Below are positions 1 to 10,950 of a stretch of 64,000 bases of DNA, piece after piece. Under the pieces are notes generated by a model, which worked only from the letters and a program-made list of their open reading frames with translations, was not told the origin of the DNA and did not search any database. Position numbers and translations under genes: made by a program. The stretch's first letter is position 1, and each line of letters begins with the position of its first letter. The DNA is from Henricia sp. BOLD:AAB3569 (taxonomy: Eukaryota; Echinodermata; Asteroidea; Spinulosida; Echinasteridae), in the NCBI GenBank assembly GCA_037783545.1, contig JBBELK010001068.1:124001-188000 (forward strand), given 5' to 3'.

Positions 1-3000
1 GTGAGAGCAGTCAGGAAGCATCAACCCAGTTTTTTCTAAACTTTGAAATTTCTCTGCCATTTCCCGGCGAAAGTCTGTCAATTTTTTATGACAAGTGCGC
101 AATATAGAGAGTTTAGGGCATGCAAAATTTGAAGTTCGTCTGAACATTTTTCGACCTCCAAATTTGCCGACGTTTGGACCACACTTTGACCAAATTGCCG
201 AGCCAAACTGCGGTGCGTTAACGACAGTCCGAATGACTGAGCATGCGCACAACTCAGGAGTACCCCAAAGAGGTGTGTACAGACAGCCACGGTTTGCGTG
301 AGAGCAGTCAGGAAGCCTCAACCCAGTTTTTTTCTAAACTTTGAAATTTCTCTGCCATTTCCCGACGAAAGTCTGTCAATTTTTTATGACAAGTGCGCAA
401 TATAGAGAGTTTAGGGCATGCAAAATGTGAAGTTCGTCGGAACATTTTTCGACCTCCAAATTTGCCGACGTTTGGACCACACTTTGACCAAATTGCCGAG
501 CCAAACTGCGGTGCGTTAACGACAGTCCGAATGACTGAGCATGCGCACAACTCAGGAGTACCCCAAAGATGTGTGTACAGACAGCCACGGTTTGCGTGAG
601 AGCAGTCAGGAAGCATCAACCCAGTTTTTTTCTAAACTTTGAAATTTCTCTGCCATTTCCCGGTGAAAGTCTGTCAATTTTTTTATGACAAGTGCGCAAT
701 ATAGAGAGTTTAGGGCATGCAAAATTTGAAGTTCGTCGGAACATTTTTCGACCTCCAAATTTGCCGACGTTTGGACCACACTTTGACCAAATTGCCGAGC
801 CAAACTGCGGTGCGTTAACGACAGTCCGAATGACTGAGCATGCGCACAACTCAGGAGTACCCCAAAGAGGTGTGTACAGACAGCCACGGTTTGCGTGAGA
901 GCAGTCAGGAAGCCTCAACCCAGTTTTTTCTAAACTTTGAAATTTCTCTGCCATTTCCCGGCGAAAGTCTGTCAATTTTTTATGACAAGTGCGCAATATA
1001 GAGAGTTTAGGGCATGCAAAATTTGAAGTTCGTCGGAACATTTTTCGACCTCCAAATTTGCCGACGTTTGGACCACACTTTGACCAAATTGCCGAGCCAA
1101 ACTGCGGTGCGTTAACGACAGTCCGAATGACTGAGCATGCGCACAACTCAGGAGTACCCCAAAGAGGTGTGTACAGACAGCCACGGTTTGCGTGAGAGCA
1201 GTCAGGAAGCATCAACCCAGTTTTTTCTAAACTTTGAAATTTCTCTGCCATTTCCCGGCGAAAGTCTGTCAATTTTTTATGACAAGTGCGCAATATAGAG
1301 AGTTTAGGGCATGCAAAATTTGAAGTTCATCGGAACATTTTTCGACCTCCAAATTTGCCGACGTTTGGACCACACTTTGACCAAATTGCCGAGCCAAACT
1401 GCGGTGCGTTAACGACAGTCCGAATGACTGAGCATGCGCACAACTCAGGAGTACCCCAAAGAGGTGTGTACAGACAGCCACGGTTTGCGTGAGAGCAGTC
1501 AGGAAGCCTCAACCCAGTTTTTTCTAAACTTTGAAATTTCTCTGCCATTTCCGGGCGAAAGTCTGTCAATTTTTTATGACAAGTGCGCAATATAGAGAGT
1601 TTAGGGCATGCAAAATTTGAAGTTCGTCGGAACATTTTTCGACCTCCAAATTTGCCGACGTTTGGACCACACTTTGACCAAATCGCCGAGCCAAACTGCG
1701 GTGCGTTAACGACAGTCCGAATGACTGAGCATGCGCACAACTCAGGAGTACCCCAAAGAGGTGTGTACAGACAGCCACGGTTTGCGTGAGAGCAGTCAGG
1801 AAGCCTCAACCCAGTTTTTTCTAAACTTTGAAATTTCTCTGCCATTTCCCGGCGAAAGTCTGTCAATTTTTTATGACAAGTGCGCAATATAGAGAGTTTA
1901 GGGCATGCAAAATTTGAAGTTCGTCGGAACATTTTTCGACCTCCAAATTTGCCGACGTTTGGACCACACTTTGACCAAATTGCCGAGCCAAACTGCGGTG
2001 CGTTAACGACAGTCCGAATGACTGAGCATGCGCACAACTCAGGAGTACCCCAAAGAGGTGTGTACAGACAGCCACGGTTTGCGTGAGAGCAGTCAGGAAG
2101 CCTCAACCCAGTTTTTTCTAAACTTTGAAATTTCTCTGCCATTTCCCGGCGAAAGTCTGTCAATTTTTGATGACAAGTGCGCAATATAGAGAGTTTAGGG
2201 CATGCAAAATTTGAAGTTCGTCGGAACATTTTTCGACCTCCAAATTTGCCGACGTTTGGACCACACTTTGACCAAATTGCCGAGCCAAACTGCGGTGCGT
2301 TAACGACAGTCCGAATGACTGAGCATGCGCACAACTCAGGAGTACCCCAAAGAGGTGTGTACAGACAGCCACGGTTTGCGTGAGAGCAGTCAGGAAGCCT
2401 CAACCCAGTTTTTTCTAAACTTTGAAATTTCTCTGCCATTTCCCGGTGAAAGTCTGTCAATTTTTTTATGACAAGTGCGCAATATAGAGAGTTTAGGGCA
2501 TGCAAAATTTGAAGTTCGTCGGAACATTTTTCGACCTCCAAATTTGCCGACGTTTGGACCACACTTTGACCAAATTGCCGAGCCAAACTGCGGTGCGTTA
2601 ACGACAGTCCGAATGACTGAGCATGCGCACAACTCAGGAGTACCCCAAAGAGGTGTGTACAGACAGCCACGGTTTGCGTGAGAGCAGTCAGGAAGCCTCA
2701 ACCCAGTTTTTTCTAAACTTTGAAATTTCTCTGCCATTTCCCGGCGAAAGTCTGTCAATTTTTTATGACAAGTGCGCAATATAGAGAGTTTAGGGCATGC
2801 AAAATTTGAAGTTCGTCGGAACATTTTTCGACCTCCAAATTTGCCGACGTTTGGACCACACTTTGACCAAATTGCCGAGCCAAACTGCGGTGCGTTAACG
2901 ACAGTCCGAATGACTGAGCATGCGCACAACTCAGGAGTACCCCAAAGAGGTGTGTACAGACAGCCACGGTTTGCGTGAGAGCAGTCAGGAAGCATCAACC

Positions 3001-6000
3001 CAGTTTTTTCTAAACTTTGAAATTTCTCTGCCATTTCCCGGCGAAAGTCTGTCAATTTTTTATGACAAGTGCGCAATATAGAGAGTTTAGGGCATGCAAA
3101 ATTTGAAGTTCGTCGGAACATTTTTCGACCTCCAAATTTGCCGACGTTTGGACCACACTTTGACCAAATTGCCGAGCCAAACTGCGGTGCGTTAACGACA
3201 GTCCGAATGACTGAGCATGCGCACAACTCAGGAGTACCCCAAAGAGGTGTGTACAGACAGCCACGGTTTGCGTGAGAGCAGTCAGGAAGCCTCAACCCAG
3301 TTTTTTCTAAACTTTGAAATTTCTCTGCCATTTCCGGGCGAAAGTCTGTCAATTTTTTATGACAAGTGCGCAATATAGAGAGTTTAGGGCATGCAAAATT
3401 TGAAGTTCGTCGGAACATTTTTCGACCTCCAAATTTGCCGACGTTTGGACCACACTTTGACCAAATCGCCGAGCCAAACTGCGGTGCGTTAACGACAGTC
3501 CGAATGACTGAGCATGCGCACAACTCAGGAGTACCCCAAAGAGGTGTGTACAGACAGCCACGGTTTGCGTGAGAGCAGTCAGGAAGCCTCAACCCAGTTT
3601 TTTCTAAACTTTGAAATTTCTCTGCCATTTCCCGGCGAAAGTCTGTCAATTTTTTATGACAAGTGCGCAATATAGAGAGTTTAGGGCATGCAAAATTTGA
3701 AGTTCGTCGGAACATTTTTCGACCTCCAAATTTGCCGACGTTTGGACCACACTTTGACCAAATTGCCGAGCCAAACTGCGGTGCGTTAACGACAGTCCGA
3801 ATGACTGAGCATGCGCACAACTCAGGAGTACCCCAAAGAGGTGTGTACAGACAGCCACGGTTTGCGTGAGAGCAGTCAGGAAGCCTCAACCCAGTTTTTT
3901 CTAAACTTTGAAATTTCTCTGCCATTTCCCGGCGAAAGTCTGTCAATTTTTTATGACAAGTGCGCAATATAGAGAGTTTAGGGCATGCAAAATTTGAAGT
4001 TCGTCGGAACATTTTTCGACCTCCAAATTTGCCGACGTTTGGACCACACTTTGACCAAATTGCCGAGCCAAACTGCGGTGCGTTAACGACAGTCCGAATG
4101 ACTGAGCATGCGCACAACTCAGGAGTACCCCAAAGAGGTGTGTACAGACAGCCACGGTTTGCGTGAGAGCAGTCAGGAAGCCTCAACCCAGTTTTTTCTA
4201 AACTTTGAAATTTCTCTGCCATTTCCCGGCGAAAGTCTGTCAATTTTTTATGACAAGTGCGCAATATAGAGAGTTTAGGGCATGCAAAATTTGAAGTTCG
4301 TCGGAACATTTTTCGACCTCCAAATTTGCCGACGTTTGGACCACACTTTGACCAAATTGCCGAGCCAAACTGCGGTGCGTTAACGACAGTCCGAATGACT
4401 GAGCATGCGCACAACTCAGGAGTACCCCAAAGAGGTGTGTACAGACAGCCACGGTTTGCGTGAGAGCAGTCAGGAAGCCTCAACCCAGTTTTGTTCTAAA
4501 CTTTGAAATTTCTCTGCCATTTCCCGGCGAAAGTCTGTCAATTTTTTATGACAAGTGCGCAATATAGAGAGTTTAGGGCATGCAAAATTTAAAGTTCGTG
4601 GGAACATTTTTCGACCTCCAAATTTGCCGACGTTTGGACCACACTTTGACCAAATTGCCGAGCCAAACTGCGGTGGGTTAACGACAGTCCGAATGACTGA
4701 GCATGCGCACAACTCAGGAGTACCCCAAAGAGGTGTGTACAGACAGCCACGGTTTGCGTGAGAGCAGTCAGGAAGCATCAACCCAGTTTTTTCTAAACTT
4801 TGAAATTTCTCTGCCATTTCCCGGCGAAAGTCTGTCAATTTTTTATGACAAGTGCGCAATATAGAGAGTTTAGGGCATGCAAAATTTGAAGTTCGTCGGA
4901 ACATTTTTCGACCTCCAAATTTGCCGACGTTTGGACCACACTTTGACCAAATTGCCGAGCCAAACTGCGGTGCGTTAACGACAGTCCGAATGACTGAGCA
5001 TGCGCACAACTCAGGAGTACCCCAAAGAGGTGTGTACAGACAGCCACGGTTTGCGTGAGAGCAGTCAGGAAGCCTCAACCCAGTTTTTTCTAAACTTTGA
5101 AATTTCTCTGCCATTTCCCGGCGAAAGTCTGTCAATTTTTTATGACAAGTGCGCAATATAGAGAGTTTAGGGCATGCAAAATTTGAAGTTCGTCGGAACA
5201 TTTTTCGACCTCCAAATTTGCCGACGTTTGGACCACACTTTGACCAAATCGCCGAGCCAAACTGCGGTGCGTTAACGACAGTCCGAATGACTGAGCATGC
5301 GCACAACTCAGGAGTACCCCAAAGAGGTGTGTACAGACAGCCACGGTTTGCGTGAGAGCAGTCAGGAAGCCTCAACCCAGTTTTTTCTAAACTTTGAAAT
5401 TTCTCTGCCATTTCCCGGCGAAAGTCTGTCAATTTTTTATGACAAGTGCGCAATATAGAGAGTTTAGGGCATGCAAAATTTGAAGTTCGTCGGAACATTT
5501 TTCGACCTCCAAATTTGCCGACGTTTGGACCACACTTTGACCAAATTGCCGAGCCAAACTGCGGTGCGTTAACGACAGTCCGAATGACTGAGCATGCGCA
5601 CAACTCAGGAGTACCCCAAAGAGGTGTGTACAGACAGCCACGGTTTGCGTGAGAGCAGTCAGGAAGCCTCAACCCAGTTTTTTCTAAACTTTGAAATTTC
5701 TCTGCCATTTCCCGGCGAAAGTCTGTCAATTTTTTATGACAAGTGCGCAATATAGAGAGTTTAGGGCATGCAAAATTTGAAGTTCGTCGGAACATTTTTC
5801 GACCTCCAAATTTGCCGACGTTTGGACCACACTTTGACCAAATTGCCGAGCCAAACTGCGGTGCGTTAACGACAGTCCGAATGACTGAGCATGCGCACAA
5901 CTCAGGAGTACCCCAAAGAGGTGTGTACAGACAGCCACGGTTTGCGTGAGAGCAGTCAGGAAGCCTCAACCCAGTTTTTTCTAAACTTTGAAATTTCTCT

Positions 6001-7630
6001 GCCATTTCCCGGCGAAAGTCTGTCAATTTTTTATGACAAGTGCGCAATATAGAGAGTTTAGGGCATGCAAAATTTGAAGTTCGTCGGAACATTTTTCGAC
6101 CTCCAAATTTGCCGACGTTTGGACCACACTTTGACCAAATTGCCGAGCCAAACTGCGGTGCGTTAACGACAGTCCGAATGACTGAGCATGCGCACAACTC
6201 AGGAGTACCCCAAAGAGGTGTGTACAGACAGCCACGGTTTGCGTGAGAGCAGTCAGGAAGCCTCAACCCAGTTTTGTTCTAAACTTTGAAATTTCTCTGC
6301 CATTTCCCGGCGAAAGTCTGTCAATTTTTTATGACAAGTGCGCAATATAGAGAGTTTAGGGCATGCAAAATTTAAAGTTCGTGGGAACATTTTTCGACCT
6401 CCAAATTTGCCGACGTTTGGACCACACTTTGACCAAATTTCCGAGCCAAACTGCGGTGGGTTAACGACAGTCCGAATGACTGAGCATGCGCACAACTCAG
6501 GAGTACCCCAAAGAGGTGTGTACAGACAGCCACGGTTTGCGTGAGAGCAGTCAGGAAGCCTCAACCCAGTTTTTTCTAAACTTTGAAATTTCTCTGCCAT
6601 TTCCCGGCGAAAGTCTGTCAATTTGTTATGACAAGTGCGCAATATAGAGAGTTTAGGGCATGCAAAATTTGAAGTTCGTCGGAACATTTTTCGACCTCCA
6701 AATTTGCCGACGTTTGGACCACACTTTGACAAAATTGCCGAGCCAAACTGCGGTGCGTTAACGACAGTCCGAATGACTGAGCATGCGCACAACTCAGGAG
6801 TACCCCAAAGAGGTGTGTACAGACAGCCACGGTTTGCGTGAGAGCAGTCAGGAAGCCTCAACCCAGTTTTTTCTAAACTTTGAAATTTCTCTGCCATTTC
6901 CCGGCGAAAGTCTGTCAATTTTTTATGACAAGTGCGCAATATAGAGAGTTTAGGGCATGCAAAATTTGAAGTTCGTCGGAACATTTTTCGACCTCCAAAT
7001 TTGCCGACGTTTGGACCACACTTTGACCAAATTGCCGAGCCAAACTGCGGTGCGTTAACGACAGTCCGAATGACTGAGCATGCGCACAACTCAGGAGTAC
7101 CCCAAAGAGGTGTGTACAGACAGCCACGGTTTGCGTGAGAGCAGTCAGGAAGCCTCAACCCAGTTTTTTCTAAACTTTGAAATTTCTCTGCCATTTCCCG
7201 GCGAAAGTCTGTCAATTTTTTATGACAAGTGCGCAATATAGAGAGTTTAGGGCATGCAAAATTTGAAGTTCGTCGGAACATTTTTCGACCTCCAAATTTG
7301 CCGACGTTTGGACCACACTTTGACCAAATTGCCGAGCCAAACTGCGGTGCGTTAACGACAGTCCGAATGACTGAGCATGCGCACAACTCAGGAGTACCCC
7401 AAAGAGGTGCGTACAGACAGCCACGGTTTGCGTGAGAGCAGTCAGGAAGCCTCAACCCAGTTTTTTCTAAACTTTGAAATTTCTCTGCCATTTCCCGGCG
7501 AAAGTCTGTCAATTTTGTATGACAAGTGCGCAATATAGAGAGTTTAGGGCATGCAAAATTTGAAGTTCGTCGGAACATTTTTCGACCTCCAAATTTGCCG
7601 ACGTTTGGACCACACTTTGACCAAATTGCC
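1..7630. repeat. 297-bp satellite array, block 1 (about 26 monomers)
   Basis: Tandem head-to-tail copies of a unit whose length is 297 bp, or 298-299 when a T-run gains a base. I take gtgagagcagtcaggaagc as monomer position 1; it recurs at 1, 298, 596 and onward. Landmarks in order are the T-run before ctaaactttgaaa, the motif cccggcgaaagtctgtca, a second T-run before atgacaagtgcgc, ttcgtcggaac, ccgacgtttggaccacac, gcgttaacgacag and gagcatgcgcacaactcagg. The consensus has 16 CpG dinucleotides by my count. Most neighbouring copies differ by zero to four bases. The block ends abruptly at 7630, inside a monomer just after accaaattgcc, where foreign sequence begins. No gene is visible. Strand is arbitrary. 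Confidence 0.98.
1566..6915. repeat. Hexameric higher-order repeat, about 1,783 bp
   Basis: Rare monomer variants recur at a fixed spacing of 1,783 bp, six monomers. The variant aaatcgccgag (for aaattgccgag) occurs near 1681, 3464 and 5247. The gggcgaaag variant of cccggcgaaag occurs near 1554 and 3336. A multiply marked monomer (gttttgttcta, aaagttcgtggg and ggtgggttaac together) occurs near 4490-4680 and 6273-6465. Several linked variants at the same spacing show that blocks of six monomers were copied together. Boundaries are approximate because I defined them by eye from diagnostic variants. Confidence 0.85.
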
Positions 7631-7642
7631 TTTTTCTAAAAT

Positions 7643-7664
7643 GTTTTATTCGTCCGAATAAAAC
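7643..7664. other. Perfect hairpin with embedded aataaa, near the insert's 3' end
   Basis: gttttattcg (7643-7652) and cgaataaaac (7655-7664) are perfect inverted repeats with a 2-base loop. On the minus strand the second arm reads through an aataaa-type signal, followed by a short A-rich terminus. In LINE-mobilised elements a 3' hairpin can serve as reverse-transcriptase recognition structure; that role here is inference. The Helitron rule (hairpin just before CTRR at the 3' end) is not met on either strand. Confidence 0.7.
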
Positions 7665-7714
7665 ACGCTAACCAGTCCAACGTTGTTACCGATAGAACCA
7701 GTGCTTCAGCCGTT

Positions 7715-8000
7715 GTCGTTGCCAGTCCAGGTCATTTATCCACTAAGCGTTCGCCGTTATTGCCAAATTTCCTCATTCGTAGTCGTTGCCAGTCCAGGTC
7801 ATTTATCCACTAAGCGTTCGCCGTTATTGCCAAATTTCCTCATTCGTAGTCGTTGCCAGTCCAGGTCATTTATCCACCAATTGTTCGCCGTTATTGCCAA
7901 ATTTCCTCATTCGTTGTCGTTGCCAGTCCAGGTCATTTATCCACCAAATTTCCTCATTCGTTGTCGTTGCCAATCCAGGTCATTATCCGGCGAGTATTCT
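7715..8000. repeat. 67-bp minisatellite, about 4.5 copies
   Basis: The phrase gtcgttgccagtccagg begins at 7715, 7782, 7849 and 7916 (period 67 bp), then at 7963 after a copy shortened to 47 bp; a degenerate last copy fades near 8000 (ccaatccaggtcattatcc). Copies 1-3 have ccactaagcg where copies 3-4 drift to ccaccaattg. A looser echo, accagtccaggtc, appears at about 8091. Because 67 is not a multiple of 3, the same low-stop sequence is read in all three frames, which explains the apparent 96-161 codon ORFs here. Confidence 0.9.
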
Positions 8001-8267
8001 CCATCACAATCATCACCAATCGTGTCCGAGTATCAGGTCATATCCTTCGAGAAGCACCACAGGTACATCCTCATAAAACCACAATCGTCACCAGTCCAGG
8101 TCTGGAAGAATCAAGACCGCAGACTCGGATCCAATCGTGTTCCAAAATTGTATCGGCGTTCCCCGTGACGTACGTACTGGTCACTCCATCATTGAGCAAC
8201 GTTCCAGGACATCACGGGATTCCGCGAAAAACTCCTCCAAACTACCTATGTGCAAGGGTAGTCCTTT
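8001..8267. other. Unique tract inside the 7.6-8.3 kb insert
   Basis: Single-copy sequence between the minisatellite and the SINE-like head. It is C-rich on the plus strand, with scattered tcgtgtcc, tccaatcgtgttcc and cgtacgtactgg words. I see no tandem structure, no RNA gene and no protein motif. The plus-strand frame through it is the continuation of the minisatellite ORF and has no recognisable product. Confidence 0.5.
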
Positions 8268-8299
8268 GGAAAGAACCCGTACGCCAACCCGACCGCCCC
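8268..8299 (-). other. SINE-head fragment (A-box half only)
   Basis: These 32 bases are identical to the head of the eight SINE copies (for example the same stretch ending at 13016). They include the A-box-like ccgtacgccaa (minus strand ttggcgtacgg). The B box is absent: upstream sequence departs immediately at cctttgg. Thus only the first part of the tRNA-like promoter is present, and the fragment is probably not a functional pol III promoter. Confidence 0.85.
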
Positions 8300-9000
8300 A
8301 AACTGCGGTGCGTTAACGACAGTCCGAATGACTGAGCATGCGCACAACTCAGGAGTACCCCAAAGAGGTGTGTACAGACAGCCACGGTTTGCGTGAGAGC
8401 AGTCAGGAAGCCTCAACCCAGTTTTTTCTAAACTTTGAAATTTCTCTGCCATTTCCCGGCGAAAGTCTGTCAATTTTTTATGACAAGTGCGCAATATAGA
8501 GAGTTTAGGGCATGCAAAATTTGAAGTTCGTCGGAACATTTTTCGACCTCCAAATTTTCCGACGTTTGGACCACACTTTGACCAAATTGCCGAGCCAAAC
8601 TGCGGTGCGTTAACGACAGTCCGAATGACTGAGCATGCGCACAACTCAGGAGTACCCCCAAAGAGGTGTGTACAGACAGCCACGGTTTGCGTGAGAGCAG
8701 TCAGGAAGCCTCAACCCAGTTTTTTTCTAAACTTTGAAATTTCTCTGCCATTTCCCGGCGAAAGTCTGTCAATTTTGTATGACAAGTGCGCAATATAGAG
8801 AGTTTAGGGCATGCAAAATTTGAAGTTCGTCGGAACATTTTTCGACCTCCAAATTTGCCGACGTTTGGACCACACTTTGACCAAATTGCCGAGCCAAACT
8901 GCGGTGCGTTAACGACAGTCCGAATGACTGAGCATGCGCACAACTCAGGAGTACCCCAAAGAGGTGTGTACAGACAGCCACGGTTTGCGTGAGAGCAGTC

Positions 9001-9020
9001 AGGAAGCAGTTTGGACCACA
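9001..9020. other. Deletion junction inside a monomer, first copy
   Basis: Normal order is gaagcctcaaccc, with gccgacgtttggacc about 150 bp later. Here gaagc is joined directly to agtttggacc, removing about 150 bp of the monomer (positions 20 to about 171). The same junction occurs 1,930 bp downstream at 10937/10938, so it is inherited by block duplication. Confidence 0.9.
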
Positions 9021-10930
9021 CTTTGACCAAATTGCCGAGCCAAACTGCGGTGCGTTAACGACAGTCCGAATGACTGAGCATGCGCACAACTCAGGAGTAC
9101 CCCAAAGAGGTGTGTACAGACAGCCACGGTTTGCGTGAGAGCAGTCAGGAAGCCTCAACCCAGTTTTTTCTAAACTTTGAAATTTCTCTGCCATTTCCCG
9201 GCGAAAGTCTGTCAATTTTTTATGACAAGTGCGCAATATAGAGAGTTTAGGGCATGCAAAATTTGAAGTTCGTCGGAACATTTTTCGACCTCCAAATTTG
9301 CCGACGTTTGGACCACACTTTGACCAAATTGCCGAGCCAAACTGCGGTGCGTTAACGACAGTCCGAATGACTGAGCATGCGCACAACTCAGGAGTACCCC
9401 AAAGAGGTGTGTACAGACAGCCACGGTTTGCGGGAGAGCAGTCAGGAAGCCTCAACCCAGTTTTTTCTAAACTTTGAAATTTCTCTGCCATTTCCCGGCG
9501 AAAGTCTGTCAATTTTTTATGACAAGTGCGCAATATAGAGAGTTTAGGGCATGCAAAATTTGAAGTTCGTCGGAACATTTTTCGACCTCCAAATTTGCCG
9601 ACGTTTGGACCACACTTTGACCAAATTGCCGAGCCAAACTGCGGTGCGTTAACGACAGTCCGAATGACTGAGCATGCGCACAACTCAGGAGTACCCCAAA
9701 GAGGTGTGTACAGACAGCCACGGTTTGCGTGAGAGCAGTCAGGAAGCCTCAACCCAGTTTTTTCTAAACTTTGAAATTTCTCTGCCATTTCCCGGCGAAA
9801 GTCTGTCAATTTTTTATGACAAGTGCGCAATATAGAGAGTTTAGGGCATGCAAAATTTGAAGTTCGTCGGAACATTTTTCGACCTCCAAATTTGCCGACG
9901 TTTGGACCACACTTTGACCAAATTGCCGAGCCAAACTGCGGTGCGTTAACGACAGTCCGAATGACTGAGCATGCGCACAACTCAGGAGTACCCCAAAGAG
10001 GTGTGTACAGACAGCCACGGTTTGCGTGAGAGCAGTCAGGAAGCCTCAACCCAGTTTTTTCTAAACTTTGAAATTTCTCTGCCATTTCCCGGCGAAAGTC
10101 TGTCAATTTGTTATGACAAGTGCGCAATATAGAGAGCTTAGGGCATGCAAAATTTGAAGTTCGTCGGAACATTTTTCGACCTCCAAATTTGCCGACGTTT
10201 GGACCACACTTTGACCAAATTGCCGAGCCAAACTGCGGTGCGTTAACGACAGTCCGAATGACTGAGCATGCGCACAACTCAGGAGTACCCCAAAGAGGTG
10301 TGTACAGACAGCCACGGTTTGCGTGAGAGCAGTCAGGAAGCCTCAACCCAGTTTTTTCTTAACTTTGAAATTTCTCTGCCATTTCCCGGCGAAAGTCTGT
10401 CAATTTTTTATGACAAGTGCGCAATATAGAGAGTTTAGGGCATGCAAAATTTGAAGTTCGTCGGAACATTTTTCGACCTCCAAATTTGCCGACGTTTGGA
10501 CCACACTTTGACCAAATTGCCGAGCCAAACTGCGGTGCGTTAACGACAGTCCGAATGACTGAGCATGCGCACAACTCAGGAGTACCCCCAAAGAGGTGTG
10601 TACAGACAGCCACGGTTTGCGTGAGAGCAGTCAGGAAGCCTCAACCCAGTTTTTTTCTAAACTTTGAAATTTCTCTGCCATTTCCCGGCGAAAGTCTGTC
10701 AATTTTTTATGACAAGTGCGCAATATAGAGAGTTTAGGGCATGCAAAATTTGAAGTTCGTCGGAACATTTTTCGACCTCCAAATTTGCCGACGTTTGGAC
10801 CACACTTTGACCAAATTGCCGAGCCAAACTGCGGTGCGTTAACGACAGTCCGAATGACTGAGCATGCGCACAACTCAGGAGTACCCCAAAGAGGTGTGTA
10901 CAGACAGCCACGGTTTGCGTGAGAGCAGTC

Positions 10931-10950
10931 AGGAAGCAGTTTGGACCACA
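10931..10950. other. Deletion junction inside a monomer, second copy
   Basis: Identical to the junction at 9007/9008: aggaagc followed by agtttggacc with about 150 bp of the monomer absent. It marks the second copy of the 1,930-bp block. Confidence 0.9.

Larger units (their letters stand above)
7631..8299 (-). mobile_element. Foreign insert with 67-bp minisatellite and SINE-like 5' head
   Basis: A 669-bp non-satellite segment interrupts a monomer: satellite stops after accaaattgcc at 7630 and resumes with aaactgcgg at 8300, losing about 5 bp (gagcc) with no clear target duplication. Its last 32 bases (8268-8299) are identical to the tRNA-like 5' end of the SINE copies elsewhere in the window, in the same minus-strand orientation, but the sequence then diverges before the B box. 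The minus-strand 3' end carries a perfect 10-bp hairpin and an aataaa motif followed by a short A-run. The middle is a 67-bp minisatellite. It may be a second SINE-like family sharing the head, or a chimeric retrotransposition product. Its first 10 bases, tttttctaaa, also match the satellite's own T-run region, so the true left edge could be 7641. No coding capacity is recognisable. Confidence 0.7.

Noticed and set aside
121-180. CENP-B box in the satellite monomer
   Set aside because: Only the first half fits: ttcgtcgga matches TTCGNNNNA but is followed by acattt, not NNCGGG. No full match on either strand.
1-7630. CRISPR array
   Set aside because: Whole 297-bp units repeat with no unique spacers, and the context is eukaryotic.
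7683-8168. 161-codon plus-strand ORF
   Set aside because: Produced by the 67-bp minisatellite read in successive frames; overlapping frames are open over the same stretch and no motif is visible.
7631-8299. Helitron
   Set aside because: The hairpin lies at the wrong side of ctaa, there is no TC start with CTRR end, and the insertion is not between A and T.
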